Shown one piece after another: positions 10,477-21,349 of a stretch of DNA of 64,000 nt (position 1 is its first letter; each line of letters opens with the position of its first letter). The stretch comes from Odobenus rosmarus divergens (taxonomy: Eukaryota; Chordata; Mammalia; Carnivora; Odobenidae): positions 2,088,657-2,152,656 of the forward strand of contig NW_004450287.1 in NCBI RefSeq assembly GCF_000321225.1, read 5' to 3'. Under the pieces are notes generated by a model. That model was given only the letters and a program-made list of their open reading frames with translations, ran no database searches and was not told where the DNA came from. Both the position numbers and the translations under genes were made by a program.

Positions 10477-11465
10477 GGAATTAATTACTGAAAATCTGTT
10501 ACTTAATGATTTTATAATATCAATACATGCTCTGGCAACATCTCAAATGCTTGAAAGGATTAACAGGAGGAACAGGCAGGCAGCTTGCTGAACTCATTTA
10601 AAAGACAGCACATGCTATGGGGAAAAAACACAAAAATGAGCGCTAGCTGGTTTTTAAAGTAAAATTTCTGGTATCAACTGAACTAATGCTTCAGTGAAGA
10701 AGGGCCATCTTCATGCTGATAAGTCCAGAGAGAAAAGTTGAGTTATATTGATTTTTGCAATAGTTGTGTGCAGAGGTGGCTTATTTTACTTTGTGATCCT
10801 TTTCCACAGAATCATCATGAGAACTCAGACATAATTAAAATCCAGTCTGTCCATTACATGGAGACGAAAAATCACAAAATCTCTATTATCAGCTGGATTT
10901 GGGGTACGTGTATTTCATTGTAAGCATCCTGGACCCAGAACCTTTCCAGCCACTTTGGGTAAAGCCTTCTCAGCTGGCTTATTCACTGACTTTATACACA
11001 AAAATGCAGGAAATGTGACAGTCTTGGTGGATTGGTTCAATTTTCTCCTCTAAACTTGTTCTCCCCTGCTGACTCTGTTCTAAGTTTTTGTCTTTATTAT
11101 TTATGAATGAGGTTATATGGCATCATGGATATTGAGTCTCTCTCTCTTCCTCTCTCTGGAGCCTGAATTATTGCATAATAGGGAATTATTAAATCATATT
11201 GATTGTTTCAGGTCTCAAAGATGTTTCTCTCTGAGCTCACTTGCTTCTTCTTCCATCTGTGCCTTACACAAAAGAAGAAACAGCCCAGAGGGTCTCAGAC
11301 TTAAACTGCTTCTCAGAAACACTTCGAGGGCAGCCTCTTTAAGTTTGAAAAAATATGAACTTTTTAACTGAAGTTTGCCCTCACTGATAAACACAGGATT
11401 CTTCCTTTTTCCTTTGTGGGAGTTGCCTGCTCAGATGAATCTTTCTTAGTTGTATTGATTTTAAT
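10477..11465. other. Single-copy DNA, nothing recognised
   Basis: About 1 kb; contains a CT-rich run at 11137-11158. The frames at 10738-10923 and 11117-11371 have no recognisable content. Confidence 0.45.
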
Positions 11466-11640
11466 GACTAATTTTTGTTTGAATTTTTTTCTCTCTAAAA
11501 AGTAATAAATGCACATGATAAAAACTTTAAACACTATAAAGTATATACAGTTAGTTTCCTTTTACCCCCTGAGATCTAGTCCTCTAGCTCATTCCCTGAG
11601 AGCGATGTGTCTAAAGCTTCCTTTCACATTGAGAAAAAAC
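11466..11640 (-). mobile_element. Possible L1M fragment, minus strand
   Basis: TAATAAATGCACATGATAAA, CACTATAAAGTATATACAG and CCCCTGAGATCTAGTCC in order resemble the antisense 3' end of an old L1ME. Weak, diverged match. Confidence 0.4.
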
Positions 11641-11651
11641 TCCATTTCTTT

Positions 11652-11785
11652 GGGGTGCCTGGGTGGCTCAGGTGGTTAAGCATCTGACTCTTGATATCAG
11701 CTCAAGTCTTGACCTCGGGGTCGTGAGTTCAAGCCCTGCAGTGGGCTCCATGCTGGGCACAGAGCCTACATAAAAAACAACAATA
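11652..11785 (+). mobile_element. Carnivore SINE, short form without CT tract
   Basis: Head GGGGTGCCTGGGTGGCTCAG, then TCGTGAGTTCAAGCCC (B-box side), then ends after GGGCACAGAGCCTACATAAA. The CT-rich body and AATAAA tail of the standard SINE are missing. Confidence 0.85.
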
Positions 11786-11890
11786 ACTCTCATGATCTCT
11801 GCCCCATCTCTTTTCTTTGTTTTTCCTTCCTGCTCCAGGCACATACCCTCTTCTCCAACCATACCTACCATCTAACTTCTTTCTTTTAAA

Positions 11891-12440
11891 AACCTTATTG
11901 AGATACCTTTGACATATAAAAGTTAAAAATATTTAAGGCATACAACTTGATTTTTTTAAGAAAGCTCTACATTCAACATGGGGCTTGAACTCACAACCCT
12001 GAGATCAAGAGTCCCGTGCTCTACCGACTGAGCCAGCCAGATGTCCCTCAATGTCTTGATATAAGTATGCATTGTGAAAAGATCACCACAGTCGAGCTAA
12101 ATAACTTATCCATTACCTCTACATAGTCACCATTTTGTGTGTGGGGGGGAGGGGGTGTGATTTAATTCAAGATCTACCATCTTAGCCAATTTCAAGTGTA
12201 TAATAAAGTATGGTTAACTATGGTTGCTATGCTGTACATTATATCTCCAGTACTCTTTCATCCTGCATAACTGCAACTTTGTACCCTTTGACCAATATCT
12301 CCTCATTTCTTTCGCCCCTGGCAACAGCCATTCTACTGTCTGCTTCCATGAATTTGACTATTTTAGATTCTACATATAAGTGAGATCATGCAGTGCTTGT
12401 CTTTCTGTGCTGGCTTATTTTACTTCGCACAATGCTATCC
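11891..12440 (-). mobile_element. Old L1M 3' region, minus strand, split by a short SINE
   Basis: Reverse complement of an L1MA/MB-type 3' end: CTTATTGAGATACCTTTGAC, GGCATACAACTTGA, then after the SINE AAAGATCACCACAGTCGAG, TGCTGTACATTATATCTCC, TTGTACCCTTTGACCAATAT, CCCTGGCAACAGCCATTCT, TACATATAAGTGAGATCATG. Confidence 0.85.
11951..12047 (-). mobile_element. Short-form SINE nested in L1M, minus strand
   Basis: About 97 bp: GGGGCTTGAACTCACAACCC, GAGATCAAGAGTC, CTACCGACTGAGCCAGCCAG. Like the copies at 11652 and 63200 it lacks the CT-rich tract. Confidence 0.8.
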
Positions 12441-12649
12441 AGCTTCTGGATGAGTCCTGGGTCATTGCTCCTGGGTACTCTGCCCCTTGGGTCTTTGCTC
12501 TGGTGGTCCGCTATAGTGGGGAGCCCTCCATTCTCCTGCAAATTTTGCTCAGCCTTCCAGGCCCTGTTCAGGTTTTCATTACCACTTCCTTGTATTCACC
12601 TCACATATCTGTCTGCTCTACTAACCTGTAAGATCTAAGAGGGAGAAAG
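12441..12649. other. Single-copy DNA, nothing recognised
   Basis: Two overlapping frames (12380-12631, 12393-12638) begin inside the L1M fragment and are not coding. Confidence 0.4.
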
Positions 12650-12750
12650 TTGAAAAACCTGGGCTCTAGGCTCAACTCGGCCATTAATAACTGTGTGTCC
12701 CAGAAAAACACAGTAAGCCTCTCAGCAACCCCGTTTTCTCAACTGCTACA
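12650..12750 (+). mobile_element. MIR SINE fragment, interrupted by a U6 pseudogene
   Basis: Follows MIR order: CTGGGCTCTAGGCTCAACTC, GGCCATTAATAACTGTGTG, AGTAAGCCTCTCAGC, GTTTTCTCAACTG. The match ends where the U6 retropseudogene target-site duplication begins. Confidence 0.65.
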
Positions 12751-12852
12751 TTTTCTTGAAGTCATCCTTGTGCAGGGGCTATGCTAATCTTCTCTGAATC
12801 ATCCCAGTGTTAGTATATGTGCTACTGAATGGAGCACTCATCTGCTACATTT
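12743..12852 (-). pseudogene. RNU6 pseudogene: U6 snRNA retropseudogene, tailless, with target-site duplication
   Basis: Minus-strand U6 body at 12761-12837 covers U6 nt 1-77, including ATGCTAATCTTCTCT and TAGTATATGTGCT in antisense; 66 of 77 positions agree in a hand alignment to U6 from memory. The 5' end is complete, the 3' end is cut near nt 77 and no A tail is present. An 11-bp duplication CTGCTACATTT (12743-12753, 12842-12852) shows L1-type retroposition. The substitutions and missing 3' end make it non-functional, with no U6 promoter expected. Confidence 0.9.
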
Positions 12853-13480
12853 ATTTTAAAACAAGTAGCCCAAGTGTTAAAACACTGAAGAGAAAAGCAG
12901 TAACTCCTGCTGCTTCTGTGTTCTTAAAGTAGGGAGACACATTCTGTCTTCGCTATATAAAGGAAAATAGATATTTCAAGTAAATATTATGATTGTTCCC
13001 TAAGAAATTTAAGTTGAGTGGAGAAAACTGTGTTTATTGAAGTATATGACCTAAACACTGGGAATTATAAATCTGAATGATTAATATGAAATCCCAAGTT
13101 TCATGGAATGTTTAATTAATGGACTAAGACCTTCCATGCAAGCAGATAACTTGTAAGTTGGTTGAATTCATGAACTTTTATTGGTAGTCTTTCAAGTTAA
13201 ATAAAATCCTTTAAAATTTCTTAAAGTATTATTTATAACATGAGCTATGTCTTATGTACTCTCAAGGAAGGATTATGAGGAGCTTGTGACCTTATTTGGA
13301 CAGTTAAAATACTCAGTACATAATCATCAAGATGCTTTCCTAGGAAAGAATTTCACTTAAATCCAGTTAAAGTAGATTTTAATATTCATAAGAGGATAGA
13401 ATTATTATCTGGATAAATCTATCATGTAGAGTGTTGTGGCAAGAATTAAATAAAGCCCAGAAAAATAATATTTTAATGGA
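12853..13480. other. AT-rich single-copy DNA, nothing recognised
   Basis: About 630 bp; no ORF, RNA gene or repeat recognised. Confidence 0.4.
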
Positions 13481-14785
13481 AAATTTTCCTTCAAGAACTG
13501 GAAATAAAAATAGGAATAATTTAGCCTTTCAGGTCTTGGAAATGAGCTTATAAAATTCTCAGACCACAAATGTTAAGGTAATTCACAGAACAAGAGGAAA
13601 TAAAAAGAATCATTAAAGTTTTTATACAAATAATTTTGAAAACCTGAATAAAATATATTTTGAAAAATATAATTTACCAAAATTCATCAAAAAGATTTAA
13701 GAAAAACCCCTAGCAGATAGATTTCCAAAGAAGAAATGGAAAATATACAAAAGTTGCTTTTGTTCCTTCAAATGTTTTCCCAGGGGAATTCCACAAAACC
13801 TTTAGAGAACATATAATTCCAATGCTACTTAAATTGTTTTAGAGCACAGGAAAAAAAAAAGGAGCTCCTAAGTACATTTTATGAAGCAAGTATAACATTC
13901 AATATTATAAACTGTAAGTCATCATTTGATAGATTCAAGGAGAAACAGCATATTAACAATCCTGAAAAAAAGCACTGAGCCAGCAGCATGTTTTATGGGA
14001 AAACTCAAGAAGCATTCCATTGACATCAGGAAAAATTAAATAATGCTCACTGTCATGTTACAGTGTAACATTGGGCTAAAATATCAACCACTGAGCTTTT
14101 AAGAAAGTAAAAAGAAATTAGAGGTTCCAATATTAAAAGGAGTTGAGAGAGACAGAGAGAGAGCGAGAGAGCAAGAGCAGGGGGAGGGGCAGAGGGAGAA
14201 GGAGACTCCCTGCTGAGCAAGGAGCCAGACTCAGGGCTTGACCAGGACCCTGGGATCATACCTGAGTTGAAGGCAGATGCTTACCCGGCTGAGCCACCCA
14301 GGTGGCCCTTTCCAGTTCATTTTGAAAAATGAACATATCTCAAGCATATATCAAGACAGATTATCCCAAATGAATAGTGTTTAAATGTAAAAAAAATAAT
14401 AAAAATATAATATAAAAACTTGAGTAAACTCCTATAAAGGAGGAAGGCCTTTTTAATTATAGACTCAAATACATAAACCATAAAATAGTATAAAATTCAG
14501 CCACATTAAAAAATAACTTCTGTATGAGGTAAAATATTATAAACAAAAAAGACAAGTGATAAACTGGGGAAAATTACTTGTAACTCGTATTACAAAGGAA
14601 AGGCTCACCTTCCTTTTACATAAAAATATCTTTGAAATAAGAAAAAATATGAAAATTATGAAAAAAAATAGGCAAAGGGATGAACAGACAGTTCAGAATA
14701 GGCAATATAAATAATCTTTAGATTTGTGAAAAGATGCTCATCTGCACTCACAATAAGAAAAATGCTAATTCAAATATAATGTAGT
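13481..14785 (+). mobile_element. Old L1M ORF2 remnants, split by a SINE
   Basis: Highly decayed ORF2 DNA in correct order: TTCCAATGCTACTTAAATTG and TTTTATGAAGCAAGTATAAC from the RT region, GGAGGAAGGCCTTTTTAATT, ACTTCTGTATGAGGTAAAAT, GATAAACTGGGGAAAATTAC, GGGATGAACAGACAGTTCAG and GAAAAGATGCTCATCTGCAC from the C-terminal region. No open frame remains. A SINE sits at 14141-14308. Confidence 0.75.
14141..14308 (-). mobile_element. Carnivore SINE nested in L1M, minus strand
   Basis: GAGAGAGA tract then GGGGAGGGGCAGAGGGAGAA, CCCTGCTGAGCAAGGAGCC, GAGCCACCCAGGTGGCCC. Short tail; no clear duplication found by eye. Confidence 0.9.
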
Positions 14786-14789
14786 TCCA

Positions 14790-15205
14790 AAACATGGCCT
14801 CAGAATTATCTAGCAATCCTCCCATGAACAGGTGCACTTTCCCTTGAATCTGATGTCAGTAATTTTCTGACCAACAGACTCTAGCCTATATGAGAAATAT
14901 AGCAGACTATGTAGCAGAGGTGTTGCCGTGGTAGTTTGGTGGTTTGCACTACCTGTCTCTTTCTCTGAGAACCCAACCACTATGCTATGAGGAAGCACAA
15001 ACCCCCCAGTGGACAGCAACCAACAGCTAGTACCAAATTGCCAGTCACGTGAGCCTGCCAACTTGGAAGGAGACCCTTCAGCTTTCGTGGAGCTGTCCCA
15101 GCTAACACTGCATGGAGAAGAGATGAGTTGTCTATTAAGCTATGCTGAGATTGAGGATTTGTGAGCAGATTAAATGAGTGTTTCATTTTAAGCCATTAAG
15201 TGCTA
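14790..15205 (+). mobile_element. MLT1-type (ERVL-MaLR) LTR, solitary
   Basis: Ordered MaLR LTR phrases: GGTGCACTTTCCCTTGAATC, TTTTCTGACCAACAGACTCT, CACTATGCTATGAGGAAGC, CACGTGAGCCTGCCAACTTG, AGCAGATTAAATGAGTGTT, TTTAAGCCATTAAGT. No internal retroviral sequence is adjacent, so it is a solo or truncated LTR, long inactive. The overlapping frames on both strands are not coding. Confidence 0.7.
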
Positions 15206-15217
15206 ATTCAGAGTGGT

Positions 15218-16847
15218 CTTTTGAAATTGGTAAGGAAGAAGTAAAGCTTTCACTATTTGAAGATAACATGATACTATATATAGTAAACCCTAAAGGCTCT
15301 ACGCCAAAAAACTACTAGAACTGATAAATGAATTCAGTAAGGTCACAGGATACAAAATCAACATACAGAAATCCACTGCATTTTATATACTAATAATGTA
15401 GTAGCAGAAAGACAAATTAAGAATACAATACCATTTATAATTTCACCAAAAATAATAAAATAATACTTAGGAATAAACTTAACCAAGGAGGTGAAAGAAT
15501 TATACTCTGAAGCTACAAAATATAAAACTATATTGATGAAAGAAATTGAAGATGACACAAACAAATGGAAAGATATCCCCTGCTCATGGACTGTAAGAAC
15601 AAATATTGTTAAAATGTCCATACTACCCAAAGCAGTCTACAAATTCAATGCAACCCCTATCAAAATACCAGCAGCATTTTTCTCAGAACTAGAACAAATA
15701 ATGCTATAATTTGTGTGGAAACACAAAAGACCCCAAATAGCCACAGCAACATTGAAAAAGAAGAACAAAACTGGAAATATCGCAATCCCAGATTCCAAGA
15801 TACACTATAAATTTATGGTAATCAAACCAGTATGCTACTGGTCCAAAAATAGACACATAGATCAAAGGAACAGAATAGAGAGCCCAGAAATAAAGCCATG
15901 ATTATATGGTCAATTAATCTTTGACAAAAGAGGCAAGAATATGCAATGGGAAAAAGATGGTGTCTTCAACAAATGGTGTCGGGAAAACCAGACAGCTACA
16001 CGCAAAAGAATGAAACTGGACCACTTACTTAAACCATACACAAAAATAAACTCAAAATGGATGAAATACCTAAATGTGAGACCTGAAACCATGAAAATCT
16101 TAGAAGAGAACACAGGAAGTAATGTCTCTGACATTGGCTGTAGCAACATTTTTCTGGGTATGTCTCCTGAGGCAAGGGAAACCAAAGCAAAAATAAACCG
16201 TTGGGACTGCATCAAAATAAAAAGCTTCTGCACAGCAAAGGAAACAACAAAACAAAAAGGCAGCCTACTGAATGGGAGAAGATATTTGCAAATGACATAT
16301 CTGATAAGAGGTTAGCATCTCAAATATAAAAAGAACTTACATAACTCCACACCCAAAAAACAAAGAATCCAATTTAAAAATGGGCAGAAGACATGAACAG
16401 ACGTTTCTCCAGAGAAGACATCCAGAGGGCCAACAGGCACCTGAAAAGATGATCAACATCATTCATCATCTGGGAAATGCAAATCAAAACTACAATGAGA
16501 TATCACCCCACACCTGTCAGAATAGCTAAAATCCAAAAACATAAGAAACAACAAGTGTTGATAAGAATGTGGAGATAAAGGAACTCTGGTGCACTGTTGG
16601 TGGCCATGCAAAGTGGTGCAGCCACTGTGGAAAACAGTATGGAGGTTGCTCAAAAAATTAAAAATAGAATTACCCTATGATCCAGTAAATCTCACTACTG
16701 GGTATTTACCCAAAGAATACAAAAACATTAATTTGAAAGTATATATGCCTCTCTATGTTTATTGCAGCATTATTTATAATAGCCAAATTATGGAAGCTGC
16801 CCAAGGGTCCATCGATAGATGAACGGATAAGGAAGATGTGGCGCGCA

Positions 16848-16883
<36 letters not shown>

Positions 16884-17268
16884 AGAATATTACTCAGCCA
16901 TAAAAAAGAATGAAATCTTGCCATTTGCAATGACATGGATGGATCTAGAGGGTATACTGCTAAGTGAAATAAGTCAGAGAAAGACAAATATATGATCTCA
17001 CTCATATGTGGAATTTAAGAAACAAAACAAAGAAAGAAAAAAAAGAGACAAACCAAAAAACAGACTCTTAAATACAGAGAACAGACTGGTGGTTGCCAGA
17101 GGGGAGGTGGATGGAGGGATGGGCGAAGTAGGTGATGGGGATTAAGAGCACACTTGTCACAATGAGCGCTGAGCAATGCATAGAACTGGGGAATCACTAT
17201 ATTGTACACCTGAAACTAATGTAACACTGTATGTTAATTATACTGGAATTAAAATAAAAAAATATGTT
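15218..17268 (+). mobile_element. LINE-1, 5'-truncated, ORF2 C-terminal third plus 3'UTR
   Basis: About 2.05 kb of L1 from the late reverse-transcriptase region to the 3' end. ORF2 is broken by stops and frameshifts into pieces: 15491-15709 ([20 protein letters not shown]), 15713-15901 ([10 protein letters not shown]), 15941-16315 ([20 protein letters not shown]), 16589-16822 ([20 protein letters not shown]). A (CA)n tract interrupts the frame at 16848-16878. The 3'UTR (about 16990-17268) ends in GGAATTAAAATAAAAAAAT. The reverse transcriptase active site lies upstream of what survives. Confidence 0.95.
16843..16879. repeat. (CA)n microsatellite inside L1 ORF2
   Basis: GCGCGCACTC followed by about 15 CA units, lying between the codons for DE-W-I-K-M and EYYSA. 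Likely length-polymorphic; GCGC/CA alternation can adopt Z-DNA. Confidence 0.93.
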
Positions 17269-18440
17269 TAAAAAGAGAGAACTTGATAGAATAAAATCAT
17301 ATCTCATATTGAGAAAAAGATACTTAACTTTTCTTGCATTTTATCATCCAGAGATTAGACATGAAAATACCTATTGCTCACACTTTCTTCTGGAGAGCAT
17401 TATAGGGATAAAATAAAATAACAAATGCAAAGGTGCTGTGAAAACAAATAAATGCAAGGTATCATCACAGCAATTGTAAATATAAAAGTAAAAGAAAGTG
17501 TGGCTCTGCTTAAAGATATCAGACTGAGAACATGGGCTTACAGTAAAAATGATGGAGTAAGAATACCTGCCAACATGAGATGTAGAGAAATTTCAAGAAA
17601 ATAGGAAGCAGGTGAGGCATGGGAACTGATGAAGGGGACAAAGGCAGCACTAGAGAGCATAGTGAAATACAGCCAGAAAGGTTGCTGATCATCCCCACAG
17701 ATCTCTGGACTGTCTCAGGGTTTGGACATTCCATGTACATTACTTCCTCTCTGGGCCAGGAGTGAAGCCCTCCTCTACAAAGATAACAATGCCCTCCACA
17801 TGAAGTCCACCCCATTCAGGCACTTAAGTGTCTGTGGTGACATGACTGACACTTGTCCAGTTATCTCACAACTAAGTCTGGTAATTGACAAGTCGCACCC
17901 ACATACCCAGGCCTCCCAATCAGCTCTCTGTTGCCTCATTCTAAAAAAAAAAAAAAAAAAAAAGACTATCGAAAGAATAGAAATAATACAGGGAATAGAA
18001 AAGAATTTAAAAATAAAACTCTCACTAGTATCCTTAGAATGTTTCACCAAAAAAAATTTCATCCATTAAAAAGAAGGAAAGAAAGAAAAAGAAGAAAAGA
18101 GAATAGTATGCTAATAATTATCAAGAAACAAGAAAGATCTCTTTGAAAATTTTTTCCACATGCACAAAAATCAGTGGATCCATAGAAATTCAAATTGAAA
18201 AAAATATTCTGGAGAGTATTATAAGAGGATTAAGAGTTGTAAATTAGAGGTGGAAAATTCAGTTATGGAATATCAATACATGAGAGCCAACAAATAACTA
18301 ATGAAAATTCCAAGAAGAGCGAATAGTAAAATTGAAAAGGAGAAATTATCAAAGAACTAAACTAGTGGTTCTCAAGGTGTTACCCAGGGACTTCTGAGGT
18401 CCTCCCTTTTCTCCATATTGACCAAAAAAATTATATATAT
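17269..18440. other. Single-copy DNA with an A-run
   Basis: No gene recognised. An uninterrupted A run at 17943-17963 and GAAAGAAAGAAAAAGAAG at 18075-18095. Frames overlapping the A run on both strands (17722-18069, 17775-18062) have no recognisable content. Confidence 0.45.
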
Positions 18441-18442
18441 AA

Positions 18443-18555
18443 CTCAACAGAGTAGGATGTCAGTAGATAATATCTATGATATTATCAATATCAATATGTC
18501 AGTAGATAATATCTGTAATATCAACAGAGTAGGGTGTCAATAGATAATATCAAAA
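18443..18555. repeat. Local imperfect duplication (GTCAGTAGATAATATC unit)
   Basis: TCAACAGAGTAGGATGTCAG and TCAACAGAGTAGGGTGTCAA bracket a third copy of TGTCAGTAGATAATATCT, so the ~16-nt core GTCAGTAGATAATATC occurs three times in about 110 bp. Looks like slippage or nested duplication in unique DNA. Confidence 0.8.
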
Positions 18556-19524
18556 ATTGGAAAATCTAGAACTGGCTGCATAAGGCTATTATTTAGAGGT
18601 AATAGTATTTAGAGAAGTAACTACTACAAGAAACAGGTAAATAGTTAAAGGGATTGTCTGTGGAGATAGGAGAGGAGACAGAAAAGATCAGTCAAAGATC
18701 CTCTGTTTTAAATTTCAGTATTTAGGTAGCTCAGTTAATAAAAGGGTTACAATTGGGAGGGAACTTCTCCCAGTTTCACGTTAGGAGGCTGCAAGTCAGT
18801 CCTTCCTGACTTGTTGCCTCCACCCTGATCTGCCGCGGGTACTTCCGATCACCTGGTGCACTCCCCTCGGTGCAGCTGTGCAAGGCAGTGTGGTTTGAGG
18901 AACACTGTGTGTGCTAGCTTCCTGGGGAGGAAACTGCTGAGTAACTTCCTTCACCGCTAAGTTTTTTAGTTCTTCTTTCTTTCCCTGCTATCCCTCTCTC
19001 CAGTTGCTTGTTCTGTTATCCCCTTATAACTCCTAATTATAAACTTGAAACTCACCAGCGATGTTTTTGTGAAAGCGTTTCATGTACTTCTGAAGAAAAA
19101 TACTGGAGCAATTTGTATTGAAATCACATTCTTGGACTCTCTTGCCCTAGTTTGTACTGGAATATTTGGGGAAGTCCAGGGGCATCTCCAGAACAGCAAA
19201 GCTCTTCGTGGTGGGTTTTGTTAAGGGATGACCTTACACGAAGGACATTCTGGAAGGATGATAGTGGAATGGAGACCCCCGAGACCTGTATGTCCCTGTC
19301 CAGCCACGTGGGTCCACTGTTTGGACCTACAGGTGTCAGCCATCAGCCTGATATATTATCATGCCGTTCAAGGGGGGAAAAGATATAAACTGATTTTTCA
19401 GAACATCATGGCAGTTGCAGGGCGACCATTCATCTTGGTGTTCCTGGTACTATCGCAGTTTTAACACTGAGAACCTGACATCCTGGGAAGGCCCTCAGTC
19501 CCCAAAACACTGGGATAGTTGGTA
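18556..19524. other. Single-copy DNA, nothing recognised
   Basis: 18790-18900 is locally GC-rich with several CpGs (CCGCGGG, TTCCGATC, CCTCGG). Overlapping frames at 19152-19464 are not recognisable proteins. Confidence 0.45.
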
Positions 19525-19770
19525 ACGTTATGGTTAAGATGTCTAGTGGAAAGCCAACTGCTTAGAATAAAATCCCAGCTCCACCACTTACTAGCTATGT
19601 GACTTTGTTAAAATTCCTTACTCCCACATTTTCTTAATTGCCTTATATGAAAATGGGGATAACATTAGTACCTAACTGCTGGGTTTGTGATAATAAATGA
19701 TTTAGAACATGTAAAGAATTCAAAATGGTGCCTAGCCTGTGGCAAGCACTCAGTAAATATCACCTAATAG
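19525..19770 (+). mobile_element. MIR SINE
   Basis: MIR in sense: AATCCCAGCTCCACCACTTA, CTAGCTATGTGACTTTG, GAAAATGGGGATAACATTAG, GGTGCCTAGCCTGTGGCAAG, CACTCAGTAAATATC. Good order over about 240 bp. Confidence 0.88.
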
Positions 19771-19779
19771 CAGTCAATC

Positions 19780-20026
19780 AATATTTTTTGTTTTTTTAAT
19801 TTTTAATTTTTTTGAAGATTTTATTTATTTATTTGTCAGAGAGAGAGAGGTAGATAGATAGAGCATAAGCAGGGGGAGCGACAGGCAGAGGGAGAGGGAG
19901 AAGCAGGGTCCCCACTGAGCAGGGAGCCCGATGCAGGACTTGATCCCAGGACCCTGGGACCGTGACCTGAGCCGAAGGCAGATGCTTAAGCAACTGAGCC
20001 ACCCCAGGCGTCCCTAAATATTTTTT
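19780..20026 (-). mobile_element. Carnivore SINE, minus strand
   Basis: SINE about 19796-20015: AAGATTTTATTTATTTATTT, GTAGATAGATAGAGC, GGGAGCCCGATGCAGGACTT, GAGCCACCCCAGGCGTCCC. Short A/T-rich duplication AATATTTTTT on each side. Confidence 0.92.
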
Positions 20027-20550
20027 AATAATAAAACCAGTAATAATGTTACTATTTTCAAATGGAAAGATGCTTTATTGTGCGCCAAAGTAAAGAGAGT
20101 TGTGTAAATAATATATTATTTTTGGAGGTTGATAAGGCCAAATAGGACCAATGGATGTTTTGAGGTGTCAGCTGAATCAAAATCAAGTGTTTTCATGGTT
20201 AATCCTATGACCTCTGCAGAAACAGCTGTCAGGAAAAGCAGCATCCTTTACTCATTTGAGCTGTAAACAAAGCTTTCATCAATAGATATTAAAACTGCAA
20301 AAATGAAAACAACTTTCATATCTGATTTTAAGCTGTGAGGGCATGTTCATGTTGATGAAATTGAAGTGGGCATCAGGTATTTACTGTTGTCAAGAGAGGT
20401 CATAAAATATGGAATGCAGTGATATAGGGCTGGGTATCACTGAGTTTGAATTATTCTAGTATTTATCTTTTCGATATTGGGTACATTCATAGTCTTCCTG
20501 AAATTGAGGTTTGTAAAAAAGGTACTATAGGTATATAATTCTTTTTGTTG
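20027..20550. other. Single-copy DNA, nothing recognised
   Basis: About 520 bp, no ORF or repeat recognised. Confidence 0.45.
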
Positions 20551-20552
20551 GT

Positions 20553-20636
20553 TTTGTTTCTTTGCTATTCAACATCTGAACATCCTTCCTGTCTTTTGTT
20601 TCTTCTGTATTCAACATCTGGACATCCTTCCTCTCT
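20553..20636. repeat. 42-bp tandem duplication (two copies)
   Basis: Two adjacent 42-nt units (20553-20594, 20595-20636) sharing TTTGTTTCTT, ATTCAACATCTG, ACATCCTTCCT. They differ at about 5 positions, so the duplication is not recent. Confidence 0.88.
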
Positions 20637-20727
20637 TTTGATAATCCCCAGCATGCGGGCATTGGTCCCACTCTTGATGTGAAGAAGCCCAAACACTGTT
20701 TCCTCCTGCCCTGTTGTAGTGATGACA

Positions 20728-20900
20728 GCAGTTATCAGACATTAGTCTATATGCATCAGGATCACATAGAAGGCTTTTTTCACCCAGAAGTAGATTGCTG
20801 GGCCCCACCTCCTGGGGGTTTGAGAATTTGCATCTCTAACAAGTTCCCTGTGATATTGATATCTGCCAGGTAGGGATCACACTTGAAGAACCAGTGAGCT
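20728..20900. mobile_element. MER5-like hAT-Charlie MITE fossil
   Basis: Order CAGTTATCAGACATTAGTC, ATCAGGATCACATAGAAGG, GATTGCTGGGCCCCACCTCC, TTTGAGAATTTGCATCTCTA, CACACTTGAAGAACCAGTG is that of a MER5-type non-autonomous hAT element with degenerate terminal repeats (CAGTT..., ...AACCAGTG). Strand of insertion not certain. Confidence 0.65.
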
Positions 20901-21349
20901 AGAATGTGAGCACATGACTTAGGTCAAACAAAGAGATGCATCCGGTTGGGACTTGAGACAATACTATAAGCACAAGGTCAGCTGCGAGACTTTCTGTGAA
21001 CAGAGCAGGCATATCAGGAACCCGACTGTGGCAGTACCAAGTGTCCAACAGCAGTTATCAGAGTGGGCAAGTGAGTGACCTTGGCTGTCTAGCTTTCCTG
21101 GATTCTTGCCTGTTTCCTAATTCTCTCACCTTTCTGTCAATTCTGTGAGCTATCCTGTCCTTTCAGTGAATCATGCTTCTGGGTAAGTTCACCAGGGTCA
21201 GTTTCTGTTGGATGCATTTAGAAACACGGACTGCAAAAGCAAGACTGTCAATGAGCAACAGGGATTTGAATGACTGTCAATCAGGGCAAGTGATAATTGT
21301 CTATAACTGAATAAGTGCAGTGATAGAAGAATGTTCTGAGCATGACATG
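20901..21349. other. Single-copy DNA, nothing recognised
   Basis: No gene seen; the minus frame 21198-21467 has no recognisable domain. Confidence 0.45.

Noticed and set aside
15941..16315. 124-codon frame that looks like a conserved protein
   Set aside because: It is the decayed C-terminal part of LINE-1 ORF2, with the same motifs seen at 53625-53873, not a host gene.
17722..18069. 115-codon frame
   Set aside because: Runs through an A21 run coding poly-lysine and has an equally long frame on the opposite strand; low-complexity artefact.
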